Below the pieces are notes generated by a model. It did no database searches. It was not told where the DNA came from and saw only the letters and a program-made list of their open reading frames with translations. This document shows positions 53,953 through 62,728 of a DNA stretch of 64,000 nucleotides, one piece after another. A program made the position numbers and the translations under genes. Position 1 is the stretch's first letter. Each line of letters opens with the position of its first letter. Source of the DNA: Radicibacter daui (lineage in GTDB: Bacteria > Pseudomonadota > Alphaproteobacteria > Radicibacterales > Radicibacteraceae); NCBI GenBank assembly GCA_030657355.1, contig CP131056.1, forward strand, positions 3,368,501 through 3,432,500, given 5' to 3'.

Positions 53953-55923
53953 TCAGGCCAGATTCTCCACCGCTACCGGTTCGAAGTCCCCTGCCGGGGT
54001 AAAGCCGAAGATTTGACCGAAGAAGCTGAGCTCAGCCTCGAAGGCCCGTTTTATCGCCTCGGCGCCGCGGAAACCATGGCCTTCGCCCGCGAAGGTGACA
54101 TGCGCCACAGGCAACCCTTTGGCCCTCAGCGCCGCCACCATGGCCTCGGCCTGGTTGGGCGGCACTACCTTGTCATCGAGCCCCTGCAGGAAGATGGCCG
54201 GGCAGGCCAGCTTCTCGACATGATGAATTGGCGAACGCGCCTTGTAGATTGCCTCACCCGCCGGCCAGGGGGCGACGAGGCTGTCGAGATAGCGCCCCTC
54301 GAACTTGTGGGTATCGCGTGCCAGCGCCTCAAGGTCACCGATACCGTAGCGGCTGGAGCCGGCACGGAAGGTGCGGGTGAAGGTGAGTGCGCACAGCGTT
54401 GTGTACCCTCCGGCACTGCCGCCGGTGATGATGAGGCGTCTGGGATCGGCAAGGCCCTTGGCGGCCATCGCCTCCGCCCCGGCCACACAATCCTGCACGT
54501 CCACAAGGCCCCACTCGCCCTTCAGCGCATCGCGATAGGCGCGGCCATAACCGGTGCTGCCACCGTAATTCACATCCAGCACGGCAAAACCGCGGCTGGT
54601 CCAGAACTGCACCTTGAGCGATAGCGCCCCCGATGTCGCGCTGGTCGGCCCGCCATGGGACATGACGATGAGCGGCGGTTTTTCGTCCGCCGGGCCCACG
54701 AAGCGCGCACTGGTAGGCGCGTAATAATAGGCATGAGCCACCCGCCCCTCCGCGGACGCGAAGGAGACCGGTTCGGCCCGGGCGATATCCTCCACGGCCA
54801 ACTGGCTTTGCGAGGCACGGCGCACCACCTCGCTCTTGCCGCTCACCGGATCGAGCAGCAGCAGCGCCCCGGCAGCATCGGCAAAGCCGGCCAGCAGGGC
54901 AAGGCGGTTGCCGATGGCCTCGATACGGCTTGCCTGCGCCACCTCGAAGGCGAGGGGAGACAGGCTGCCCTTCGCAATGTCGATCAGGCCGAGCCTGCGC
55001 TCGCCCGCCTCGCCCCAGCTCACCGCCACCTGCCCGCCGGGAAGCGGGGCCAGCGTACGCACGCCGAACTGCCACAGCGGCAGGCCGAACTCGCCGCCGA
55101 CCGGCAGCGCTTCGTCCTTCAGCAGCGGGCGGGAGATGCCGCCGCGCCACAGGCAAGGCTGCCACCAGAGCCCGCCATCGCGGCCCGGCAGCTCGTCGAT
55201 ATAAAGCAGGGAGCCATCGGGCAGCCATACCGGCTGCTGGGCGCTGCGCCCGTCGCCGCCGGCCACCCGCTTTGCCGGGCCAAGGCGGCCGCCGGGCAGC
55301 ACCTCGGCCACCTGGAGCGCGCTGGCATCCCACGGCATGTCCGGATGGCTCCAGCTGCAGAAGGCAAGCAGGCGCCCGTCGGGGCTAAGGCGCGGCTCGG
55401 CATAGAAATCCGCCCCTTCGGCCAGCACCGTTACGCTGCCATCGGCAAGCGAGATGGCGGCGAGAGCGTTTTTGGGCTCATGCCGGTCCGGCCCGGTGAC
55501 GGAATGATCTTCCAGCACGGCATAAAGGCGGGATCCGTCCGGCGCCACCGCCAGATCGCCAAAGCGCCAGCCCTGCCCGTCCGCCGTCAGCGGGCGAATG
55601 CCGCCGGGGCCGATCTCGTAAATGCGCTGGTCCTTGAAGTTGACGAACCATATGCGTCCGCCGCGCGCCGCCAGCTCACCGCCGCCATATTCATGCACGC
55701 GCGAGGTCGCGCTGTAGGGCGCCGGCAGCAGCTCTTCCACCTCGCCATCCGCGCGCCGGCGCAGGATGACGGAGCGGCCGGCCTCGCTCGGCCGGCCTTC
55801 GGTCCAGATCAGGTCACCGCCATCCACCACGAAGGTGGAGAGCGACACCGCCTTGCCCGTCATCATCTCGGTGGTAACGGGGCTTTCCCAGGTGCCATAC
55901 GGCCAGCTCAGGCGGGCGGACAT
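53953..55923 (-). CDS. S9 family serine peptidase (prolyl oligopeptidase-like)
   Basis: A 656-residue protein without a signal peptide. The N-terminal beta-propeller (about 1-390) ends in the alpha/beta hydrolase domain. The nucleophile is Ser in GGSAGGYTT, with Asp in QGLDDKVVPPNQAE and His in EGHGFRG completing the triad. It resembles dipeptidyl-peptidase/acylaminoacyl-peptidase members and probably degrades oligopeptides in the cytosol. It sits upstream of the ferredoxin-reductase gene on the same strand but at a distance (119 bases). Confidence 0.93.
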   Translation of the reverse strand: MSARLSWPYGTWESPVTTEMMTGKAVSLSTFVVDGGDLIWTEGRPSEAGRSVILRRRADGEVEELLPAPYSATSRVHEYGGGELAARGGRIWFVNFKDQRIYEIGPGGIRPLTADGQGWRFGDLAVAPDGSRLYAVLEDHSVTGPDRHEPKNALAAISLADGSVTVLAEGADFYAEPRLSPDGRLLAFCSWSHPDMPWDASALQVAEVLPGGRLGPAKRVAGGDGRSAQQPVWLPDGSLLYIDELPGRDGGLWWQPCLWRGGISRPLLKDEALPVGGEFGLPLWQFGVRTLAPLPGGQVAVSWGEAGERRLGLIDIAKGSLSPLAFEVAQASRIEAIGNRLALLAGFADAAGALLLLDPVSGKSEVVRRASQSQLAVEDIARAEPVSFASAEGRVAHAYYYAPTSARFVGPADEKPPLIVMSHGGPTSATSGALSLKVQFWTSRGFAVLDVNYGGSTGYGRAYRDALKGEWGLVDVQDCVAGAEAMAAKGLADPRRLIITGGSAGGYTTLCALTFTRTFRAGSSRYGIGDLEALARDTHKFEGRYLDSLVAPWPAGEAIYKARSPIHHVEKLACPAIFLQGLDDKVVPPNQAEAMVAALRAKGLPVAHVTFAGEGHGFRGAEAIKRAFEAELSFFGQIFGFTPAGDFEPVAVENLA

Positions 55924-56078
55924 GCAGCGCGACTTCCTTGCGAGATATTCTCAAATCAGGTCGCGGATCATAGAGGGCAAGTGCGCCCGGCGCAAAGCTT
56001 GAGGGTGATCAGCACGCTTCAAAACTCCGTGCCCGGCGCGTGAAGCCGGGCACGGGCCGCCCTGACCGGCTTGCCGCT

Positions 56079-56918
56079 TCAACCTTTCGCCTTCACCGGA
56101 AACCAGATTTCAAAGCCGCCAAGCCCGGTGCGGCCGTCAAATTCCGGCCCGTAGCGCTCGAACAGCGGCGCGTCGTCCACCTCGTAGCCCGATTGCGGCA
56201 GCCAGCTGTTCCAGATGGAGTGGAAGGTTTGCGGCGTTCCCGACACATGCCCTGAGTGGCGGAAGACGGCATAGCGGTTGGCCGGCACGCGCAGGCGCGC
56301 GAATTCGGCCGGCAGATCGTCGAAACTGCTGACCTCGACCCCGGCCATGTAGTCGAACGAGCCCGTATCATCGCCATTATAACAAGTGCCGTAGGCAACC
56401 GGCCCCATCGCACCGGTAATGCTGCCCTCCCAGGCATTGAAGCGTTGCCACAGCAGCGGAATGCCCGGGATGGTCGCCTCCTCAAACCGGCTGGCAAGGC
56501 CTGCCAGCAGCATCGGCCGGCCATCCTCGAAACGCGGCGGCTCCAGCACCGCCATGGGGTTCATGCTCACCTTGAAGGGCTCCATCAGGCTGAGGGGCGC
56601 AGTCGCACCGGCGGCACGTGCCTCTTCCGGCGTCAGGCCGAACTGGTCGCGAAAGGCCCGGGTAAACGCCTCGTGGGAGCCATAACCTGCCTCCAGCGCC
56701 ACGCTCAGGATATCGGGCGCCCCGCCCATGAGCTGAAGCGCCGCCTCGGTAAGGCGCCGTCCGCGCAGGTAACGCATCACCGACAGGCCGGTAACGAGGT
56801 TGAAGGCCCGGGCAAGATGAAACCGGCTGACCCCGCTGTGGCGGGCAATCTCTTCCAGCGAAAGCTCGCGGGCGAGATGGCTTTCAATATACCAGATCGA
56901 TCGGGCGACCGGGGTCAT
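56079..56918 (-). CDS. AraC-family regulator with GyrI-like effector domain
   Basis: A 279-residue regulator. Two HTH motifs form the AraC DNA-binding domain at about 5-105 (SLEEIARHSGVSRFHLARAFN and ILSVALEAGYGSHEAFTRAF). A GyrI-like small-molecule-binding domain follows (about 125-279), starting FKVSMNPMAVLEPP. This N-terminal-HTH order (Rob/SoxS-like with effector) is seen in multidrug-type regulators. The start at 56918 with AGGGGA upstream is chosen over 57035, whose added 39 residues look non-conserved. The target is unknown. Confidence 0.9.
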   Translation of the reverse strand: MTPVARSIWYIESHLARELSLEEIARHSGVSRFHLARAFNLVTGLSVMRYLRGRRLTEAALQLMGGAPDILSVALEAGYGSHEAFTRAFRDQFGLTPEEARAAGATAPLSLMEPFKVSMNPMAVLEPPRFEDGRPMLLAGLASRFEEATIPGIPLLWQRFNAWEGSITGAMGPVAYGTCYNGDDTGSFDYMAGVEVSSFDDLPAEFARLRVPANRYAVFRHSGHVSGTPQTFHSIWNSWLPQSGYEVDDAPLFERYGPEFDGRTGLGGFEIWFPVKAKG

Positions 56919-57080
56919 GGTGTTTCCCCTGAAGGCTTGCGGGCGAGGCTTGCCGGCGACAGCCGGCATCATGGCTCCCGCGGGGTCACTGGCAAGGGGC
57001 GGCGTATCCCCTTCCCTCCCGCTGGAGAGCTTCATGCCTGCTTTTGCGCAGGGCCATTTGATCGCGCTTGCTGGTCGCCC

Positions 57081-58208
57081 CTAACGGTCGAAAGAAACGC
57101 TCTTGATAAGGGCAAAGACCGGTTTGCCGACGGCAAGGCCAAGCTCGCCCAGCGCCTCACGGGTAATGCGGGCGCGCAAATGGGCGGCCGGCTCGCCCTC
57201 CCCCGGCGCAAGAGCCAGCAGCAGCTCGGCATAGGGGCCCGGCTCCTCCGCCACTTCCAGCACCGTTGCCGGCAGGATGTTGCGGATGGAAATCCCCTCG
57301 GGCGCGGCAAGCGCGAGAGAGACATCGCGCGCCAGTACGCGCAGGCGCACCTCTTCCCCCGGCCTCGGGCCGGTACCGGCAAAGCCGGCTGCCGGCAGGC
57401 GCAGCCGGTGGCCGCCGGCAAGGCGCAGCGTCAGCATGGCAAGCGCCCTGTCCTCGGCCTCCACCACCCCTTCCAGCAGGCTGCCCGCCTCGAAACGGCC
57501 GGTCAGCGGCTGCAAATCCAGCCGCTCCAGCATGCCGGCGGTCGGGCCGACAGCGGCAATGCGCCCCTCCCCCATCACCACCATCTGCCGGGCAAGGTGC
57601 GCCACCTCATCCAGCGCATGCGTCACATACAGCACCGGTACGCCGAAGCGGCGCGGCAGGGCGGCGATATAGGGCAGGATGGCGGACTTGCGGGCGAGGT
57701 CGAGCGCGGAGACCGGCTCGTCCATCAGCAGCAGCGACGGCCGTGCCAGCAGGGCACGGGCAATCGCCACCCGCTGGCGCTCGCCGCCGGAAAGTGTCAC
57801 GACCCGGCGCGGCAGCAGCGGCGCAAGATCAAAGGCGGCGATGACATCGTCCCAGCGGATTTCCGGCGCCTCGCCGCCAGCCGGTGCGCGCCTTGCCGCA
57901 TAACGCAGATTGCCCTCCACCCCGAGATGGTCGAAGAGCCGCGCTTCCTGAAACACAAGGCCGACGCCGCGCCGGTGCGGCGCGATGAAGGTGCCGGCGG
58001 CACTCTCCTGCCAGACGGCCCCGTTGAAGGCGATGCGCCCGGCCCCGCCAGCTTCCAGCCCGGCAACGAGGCGCAGCAGGCTGGTCTTGCCGCTGCCGCT
58101 GGGGCCGAACAGGGCGGTGATACCATCAAGCGCCAGGCTGGTCCGGACACACAGATCGAGCGCGCCACGCTTCAGCGTAAGGTCAAGATCAAGCCGCGCG
58201 GCGCTCAT
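57081..58208 (-). CDS. modC: Molybdate ABC transporter ATP-binding protein
   Basis: A 375-residue ATPase. Walker A is GPSGSGKTSLL, the signature LSGGERQRVAIARALL, Walker B LLLMDEPVSALD. A C-terminal MOBE/TOBE domain (about 290-360) may bind molybdate to regulate uptake. It is the last gene of modABC and overlaps modB by four bases. Confidence 0.96.
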   Translation of the reverse strand: MSAARLDLDLTLKRGALDLCVRTSLALDGITALFGPSGSGKTSLLRLVAGLEAGGAGRIAFNGAVWQESAAGTFIAPHRRGVGLVFQEARLFDHLGVEGNLRYAARRAPAGGEAPEIRWDDVIAAFDLAPLLPRRVVTLSGGERQRVAIARALLARPSLLLMDEPVSALDLARKSAILPYIAALPRRFGVPVLYVTHALDEVAHLARQMVVMGEGRIAAVGPTAGMLERLDLQPLTGRFEAGSLLEGVVEAEDRALAMLTLRLAGGHRLRLPAAGFAGTGPRPGEEVRLRVLARDVSLALAAPEGISIRNILPATVLEVAEEPGPYAELLLALAPGEGEPAAHLRARITREALGELGLAVGKPVFALIKSVSFDR

Positions 58209-58888
58209 CTTTTTGCTCCCGGAAAACGCCGGTTGAGCAGGAAGACGGCGGCCAGCACGGCAAAACTCAGCACCAGCAGCAAGGCGGAGAGCAGATGCGC
58301 CCCGGCATAATCCAGCGTCTCCACATGCTCATAGATAGCGATGGAGACGAGGCGCGTGGCGCCGGGAATATTGCCGCCCACCATCAGCACCACGCCGAAC
58401 TCGCCCATGGTGTGGGCAAAGGCGAGCACGATGCCGGTTACGTAACCGCGCAGGGCCAGCGGCAGGGCAACGGTAAAGAAACGGTCGAGCGGGCCAGCGC
58501 GCAGCATGGCCGCCGCCTCAAGGCTCGCCTTGCCCAGTGTCTCGAACGCGCCCTGCAGCGGCTGCACCATGAAGGGCAGCGAATAGAGCGCGGAGGAAAC
58601 CAGCAGGCCGGTGAAGGAGAAGGTCAGCGTCGAGCCGGTAATATCGACCCAGAGCCCTCCGAGCCAGCCCTTCGGGCTCATGAGCAGCAGCAGATAAAAG
58701 CCGAGCACGGTGGGCGGCAGCACCAGCGGCAGCGCCACCACAGCCTCCACCAGCGCGCGGGCCCGCAGCCTTGTATGCGCCAGCCACCAGGCAAAAGGCG
58801 TGGCGATCACCACCAGCACGAGGGTGGTGAGCGCCGCCAGCTTCAATGTCAGCCAGAACGGGGCAAGCAGGCCCGGAAGGTCGCTCAT
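58205..58888 (-). CDS. modB: Molybdate ABC transporter permease
   Basis: A 227-residue inner-membrane protein with about five to six helices. The EAA-like motif contacting ModC lies in the segment EAAAMLRAGPLDRFFTVALPLALRG near residue 150. It forms the channel for molybdate import. It overlaps modC by four bases and follows modA closely (37 bases). Confidence 0.95.
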   Translation of the reverse strand: MSDLPGLLAPFWLTLKLAALTTLVLVVIATPFAWWLAHTRLRARALVEAVVALPLVLPPTVLGFYLLLLMSPKGWLGGLWVDITGSTLTFSFTGLLVSSALYSLPFMVQPLQGAFETLGKASLEAAAMLRAGPLDRFFTVALPLALRGYVTGIVLAFAHTMGEFGVVLMVGGNIPGATRLVSIAIYEHVETLDYAGAHLLSALLLVLSFAVLAAVFLLNRRFPGAKR

Positions 58889-58925
58889 GCCGCCCCGCGC
58901 CGGGTCATGTCAGCAACGCCAGGGA

Positions 58926-59699
58926 TCAATCCCCGTCCCCATAACCGTAGGAGCGGATGACCTTGCGGGCCTCATCCCCCTTGAGCCAGGTGAGGAAGGC
59001 CCTGGCACCGGCATTATCTTTTGCACGGGTCAGCAGGATAGCATCCTGCTTGATCGGATCATAAAGATCGGCCGGCGGATCCCAGCGGCTGCCTTTGGAA
59101 GCCGCCCCCGGGCTCATCACCGAGGAGAGCGCCACGAAGCCCAGCTCGGCATTGCCGGTGGAAACCGTGGTGAAGGTCTGGCCGATATTCTCGGTCGTCA
59201 CGATCTTGTCCTTGAGCGCCTCGGCCACGCCGAGCTTGGCCATCACCTGGCTTGCCGCCAGACCATAAGGGGCGAGTTTGGGGTTGGCGATGGCGATATG
59301 AAGGAATTTTCCGTCTTTCAGCGTCGCCGCACCATCGCTGCCTATCAGACCGGCATCGGCGCTCCACAGCGTCAGCGTGCCCAGCGCATAGGTAAAGCGT
59401 GTTCCTTTAACCCCGCCATCGGTCTCTTCCAGCTTCTGCGGACGTTCCTGGTCAGCGGAAAGGAAAACATCGAACGGCGCCCCCTGGCCGATCTGCGTCA
59501 CCAGCTGGCCGGAGGAACCGGAAACGATGGTGATGTGATGGCCCTCGGCCTTCTCGAACAGCGGCGCCAGCGCCTTCAACGGCTCATTGAAATTGGCGGC
59601 AACGGCCACGGTAATGTCGTCGGCCTGCGCCGGATTGGATCCGGCGGAAAAAGCGAGCGTAGCGGCCGCGATCAGCAGCAGGCGCCTGGGTGTGAACAT
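58926..59699 (-). CDS. modA: Molybdate-binding periplasmic protein
   Basis: A 257-residue binding protein. The signal peptide is about 1-26 (SNPAQA). Anion-binding motifs are VAVAANFNEPLKALAPLFEK, VSGSSGQLVTQI and FDVFLSADQERPQKL. The start at 59699 is chosen because the signal peptide begins there; upstream the ModE-box candidate falls in the longer frame. It is the first gene of modABC. Confidence 0.95.
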   Translation of the reverse strand: MFTPRRLLLIAAATLAFSAGSNPAQADDITVAVAANFNEPLKALAPLFEKAEGHHITIVSGSSGQLVTQIGQGAPFDVFLSADQERPQKLEETDGGVKGTRFTYALGTLTLWSADAGLIGSDGAATLKDGKFLHIAIANPKLAPYGLAASQVMAKLGVAEALKDKIVTTENIGQTFTTVSTGNAELGFVALSSVMSPGAASKGSRWDPPADLYDPIKQDAILLTRAKDNAGARAFLTWLKGDEARKVIRSYGYGDGD

Positions 59700-59747
59700 G
59701 GGCTTTGCCTCTGTCGGAAAGGAAGCAGGGCGCCGGCACCGGCCGGC

Positions 59748-59779
59748 ACATCGAAATGCACCATGGTATATTTCGATGT
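59748..59779. promoter_or_regulatory. ModE-box candidate upstream of modA
   Basis: ACATCGAAAT (59748-59757) and its exact complement ATTTCGATGT (59770-59779) are 10-bp arms with a 12-base spacer, 49 bases upstream of modA. The TCGAAAT...ATTTCGA layout fits the inverted-repeat ModE sites of mod promoters. It lies between modE and modA, so it may allow modABC to be repressed independently of modE. Confidence 0.65.
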
Positions 59780-59823
59780 GGTGAAGCAAGGGGCAAAGGC
59801 CCGGTTCTCATCAGCCCACTGTC

Positions 59824-60201
59824 TCAGCCGTCCGTGGGAGTATGCGCCTGCATCCAGGCCAGATCGGCAGCCACTGCCGCCTCGGCGGCCTGCTGCATGC
59901 GCCGGTACCGCTCCAGCACCTCGCGCCCCAGCGGCGTCAGTTCTGCGCTGCCGCCGCCGCCCTGCCCGCCCTTGCGGGTTTCCACCAGCGGGCCGTCGAA
60001 AAGGGTGTTGAGGTCATTGAGCAATGCCCAGCCGCGCCGATAGCTGAGCCCCATGGCTTTTGCCGCCGCCGTCAGCGAACGCTCGGTCGCGATATGCTCC
60101 AGAAGGTTCGCCTTGCCGGGGCCGAGAAAGCGCTCCGGCCCGAACACCACCCGAAGGCGCAGGCCCGGCCCGCTATGGCCGGGTTTGGGGGCGCTTGCCA
60201 T
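59824..60201 (-). CDS. modE: ModE-like regulator lacking the molybdate-binding domain
   Basis: A 125-residue winged-HTH protein matching only the N-terminal half of ModE: RVVFGPERFLGPGKANLLEHIATERSLTAAAKAMGLSYRRGW, with the glycine-rich wing GGQGGGGSAELT. Full ModE is about 260 residues with a C-terminal di-mop molybdate domain, absent here. It is still most likely the repressor of the adjacent modABC. How it senses molybdate is open; a separate mop protein may be needed. The ATG at 60201 has a GGGAGAG ribosome site. Confidence 0.9.
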   Translation of the reverse strand: MASAPKPGHSGPGLRLRVVFGPERFLGPGKANLLEHIATERSLTAAAKAMGLSYRRGWALLNDLNTLFDGPLVETRKGGQGGGGSAELTPLGREVLERYRRMQQAAEAAVAADLAWMQAHTPTDG

Positions 60202-60384
60202 CAAACTCTCCCTGTTTTCCCGAGGATTGGCCGCCGCCCCTGCCACTGCCCGGCGGCGGTTGACGTTATGTTTCAGAGTTGGTCCAAGCATAACAACAGC
60301 GTGGCCGGGCAGGCGAGCCTTCGCGAGAGGCGCAGGGCAGCGCGCCGGCAACCGTGCCGCAAGAACTGGGGAAGACGGGAAACC

Positions 60385-61596
60385 ATGGCCGCAACCAATC
60401 TGGTGCTCATTCTCGGCACCGTGCTGCTGGCAGGCCTGTTCTTCCGGCCCCGGTTTCTCGCGAGCCGGCTGTGGCGGGCGACGGTCACGCCGCTCGCCTC
60501 CATCATCGGGTCCGGCTTTCTGGTGGCGGCCCCCATTCTGGCGCACAGCGCCGGCACTCTTGCCTGGGCCGCCATGGCCGGGCTCTGCGCCGTCGCCTGG
60601 CTGTTCGGCGCCGCCATTCGCTTCAATATAAGACAGGTGGAACCCCGGCTCACCAGCAGCCCGCCGCGCAGCATGCTGGTGCTGGAACGGCTGAGCGACG
60701 TCACCCTTTCCCTCGCCTACTTCGTCTCCGTTTCCTACTACCTCAACCTCTTTGCCGCCTTTGGCCTGCGCCTCGGTGCACTGACCGATCCGTTCTGGAT
60801 CCGCATTGCCGCCACGAGCATCATTGCCGCCGTCGGCATCGTCGGCGGCATGGGCGGGCTCAAGGGACTGGAGCGGCTGGAGGTGGTGGCCGTGGGGCTG
60901 AAGCTCAGCCTCATCGGTGCGCTTTTTGCCGCACTTGCCCTTGCCCTGCTCTTCTCGCTCAAGGCGGGCAGCTTCACCTGGCAGGCACCTGTGCATGTGC
61001 GCGGCTGGCATGAGGCAAGCGTGCTGCTCGGCCTTGTCATTCTCGTGCAGGGCTTCGAGACCTCGCGATACCTCGGCGCCGAATACAGCGCCGAGGAGCG
61101 CGTGCGCACCATGCGCTGGGCCCAGCTGGGGGCAAGCGCCATCTATCTTGTCTTCATCCTGCTGGTGACGCCGTATTTCCTGGGGGCCGGCGCCCCGGGC
61201 GGGGAAGAGACAGCCATTCTCGACATGCTGGCACCGCTCGGCGCCGCCACCGGGCCGCTCATCATCATGGCGGCCCTTGCCTCCCAGCTTTCCGCCGCCG
61301 TTGCCGATATGAACGGCTCAGGCGGCCTTATCAGCGAAAGCACCCGCCGCAAGCTGCCGGTCAGGGCCGGCAACGTGGTCACCGCCCTTGCCGCCATCGC
61401 CATCACCTGGTCCGCCAATATCTACGAGATCATCACCTGGGCCTCGAAGATGTTCGTGGCCTATTACGCACTGCAATCGGCGCAGGCCACGCTGGCGGCC
61501 TGGCGCGGCGGGCAACGCGCCCTTGCCGTGCTTTTTGCCGCCGCCGTCCTGCTGGGGGTGATCATCGTGCTGTTTGCGGTGCCGGCCGGTGCCTGA
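60385..61596 (+). CDS. APC-superfamily-like integral membrane protein
   Basis: A 403-residue very hydrophobic protein with about 11-12 predicted helices. The [14 protein letters not shown] segment near residue 35-48 recalls the substrate-binding loop of APC amino-acid permeases, and [25 protein letters not shown] near 160 an inner helix pair. I do not recognise a specific transport family. It is divergent from modE, with 183 bases between, so molybdate control is possible but not shown. Confidence 0.7.
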   Translation: MAATNLVLILGTVLLAGLFFRPRFLASRLWRATVTPLASIIGSGFLVAAPILAHSAGTLAWAAMAGLCAVAWLFGAAIRFNIRQVEPRLTSSPPRSMLVLERLSDVTLSLAYFVSVSYYLNLFAAFGLRLGALTDPFWIRIAATSIIAAVGIVGGMGGLKGLERLEVVAVGLKLSLIGALFAALALALLFSLKAGSFTWQAPVHVRGWHEASVLLGLVILVQGFETSRYLGAEYSAEERVRTMRWAQLGASAIYLVFILLVTPYFLGAGAPGGEETAILDMLAPLGAATGPLIIMAALASQLSAAVADMNGSGGLISESTRRKLPVRAGNVVTALAAIAITWSANIYEIITWASKMFVAYYALQSAQATLAAWRGGQRALAVLFAAAVLLGVIIVLFAVPAGA

Positions 61597-61709
61597 GACG
61601 GGCGGGCCTTTCACCGGGCGGGGCTTGCCTGCCCGGCGAGAATGGGCAAGGGTGGCACCGGGCCTTAAGCCAAGAAACTGCAAAACATAAGGGAGGCAAC
61701 CGGGGCCAG

Positions 61710-62159
61710 ATGCAGGACGACACCACTGTACTCATCCTCAACGGACCAAACCTCAACATGCTGGGCGTGCGCGAACCCGCCATCTATGGCAGCGACACAC
61801 TGGCCGATATCGAGGCGGCCTGCGCCGACCGCGCCGCCGATCACGGCCTTTCGGTCGATTTTCGCCAGTCCAACATCGAGGGCGAGCTCGTTACCTGGAT
61901 TCAGCAGGCCCGCGCCCAGCATGATGGCATCATCATCAATCCCGGCGCCTACTCGCATACTTCCGTGGCCATCCTCGATGCGCTGCAGATCGCAGAACTG
62001 CCTGTAATCGAAGTACATTTAACGAATATCCACAAGCGCGAAGCCTTCCGTCACCACTCCTATGTCTCGAAGGTGGCAACCGGCGTGATCGCGGGTCTGG
62101 GCGCTCACGGATATCTTCTGGCGCTAGATGCTATGGCAAGACTGATCGATAAGGATTAA
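61710..62159 (+). CDS. aroQ: Type II 3-dehydroquinate dehydratase
   Basis: A 149-residue shikimate-pathway enzyme. Motifs are [20 protein letters not shown] (with catalytic Tyr), [34 protein letters not shown] and the GLGAHGY end. It forms a dodecamer in relatives and works in the cytosol. It lies upstream of accB on the same strand, a common alphaproteobacterial order. Confidence 0.97.
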   Translation: MQDDTTVLILNGPNLNMLGVREPAIYGSDTLADIEAACADRAADHGLSVDFRQSNIEGELVTWIQQARAQHDGIIINPGAYSHTSVAILDALQIAELPVIEVHLTNIHKREAFRHHSYVSKVATGVIAGLGAHGYLLALDAMARLIDKD

Positions 62160-62268
62160 AAAGGCCCCGGAACGGCCCGGCGCCGGCAGTCAGAACCGGC
62201 TGCCCGGCAAAGGGTCCCTTTTAGTTTCACCCGTCCTTTTGACGAACAACGAAAGAACGCGGAACCCC

Positions 62269-62724
62269 ATGTCCGACTTCGACATCAACGGCGAAATCAT
62301 TCGCAAGCTTGCCGACCTGCTCTCCGAAAAGGATTTGACGGAGATCGAGTTCCAGTCCGGTGAGAAGCGCCTGCGCATCGCCCGTCAGGTGACGGTTGCA
62401 GCCCCCGCCTACGCCGCAGCCCCGGTTGCCGCCGTAGCGGCTGCTCCTGTTGCCGCTGCCGCCCCGGCCGTGGAAGATCTGAGCAAGCACCCCGGCGCCA
62501 TCACCTCCCCGATGGTCGGTACCGCCTACCTGTCGCCGGAACCCGGTGCGGCTTCGTTCGCGCCCGTCGGTTCCGCGGTCAAGGCCGGCGATACCGTCTG
62601 CATCATCGAGGCCATGAAGGTCTTCAACCCGATCAAGGCGACCAAGGGCGGCACGGTTACCCGTGTGCTCGTCGAACCGGGCCAGCCGGTCGAATTCGGC
62701 CAGCCGCTGCTCATCATTGAGTGA
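62269..62724 (+). CDS. accB: Biotin carboxyl carrier protein of acetyl-CoA carboxylase
   Basis: A 151-residue protein. The biotinylated lysine is Lys117 in EAMKV. An N-terminal helical region (1-40) and an Ala/Pro-rich flexible linker (about 43-70) precede the biotinyl domain. The start at 62269 has a GCGGAA ribosome site. It overlaps functionally with accC, four bases downstream, and carries CO2 between the carboxylase subunits for fatty-acid synthesis. Confidence 0.97.
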   Translation: MSDFDINGEIIRKLADLLSEKDLTEIEFQSGEKRLRIARQVTVAAPAYAAAPVAAVAAAPVAAAAPAVEDLSKHPGAITSPMVGTAYLSPEPGAASFAPVGSAVKAGDTVCIIEAMKVFNPIKATKGGTVTRVLVEPGQPVEFGQPLLIIE

Positions 62725-62728
62725 CCGG

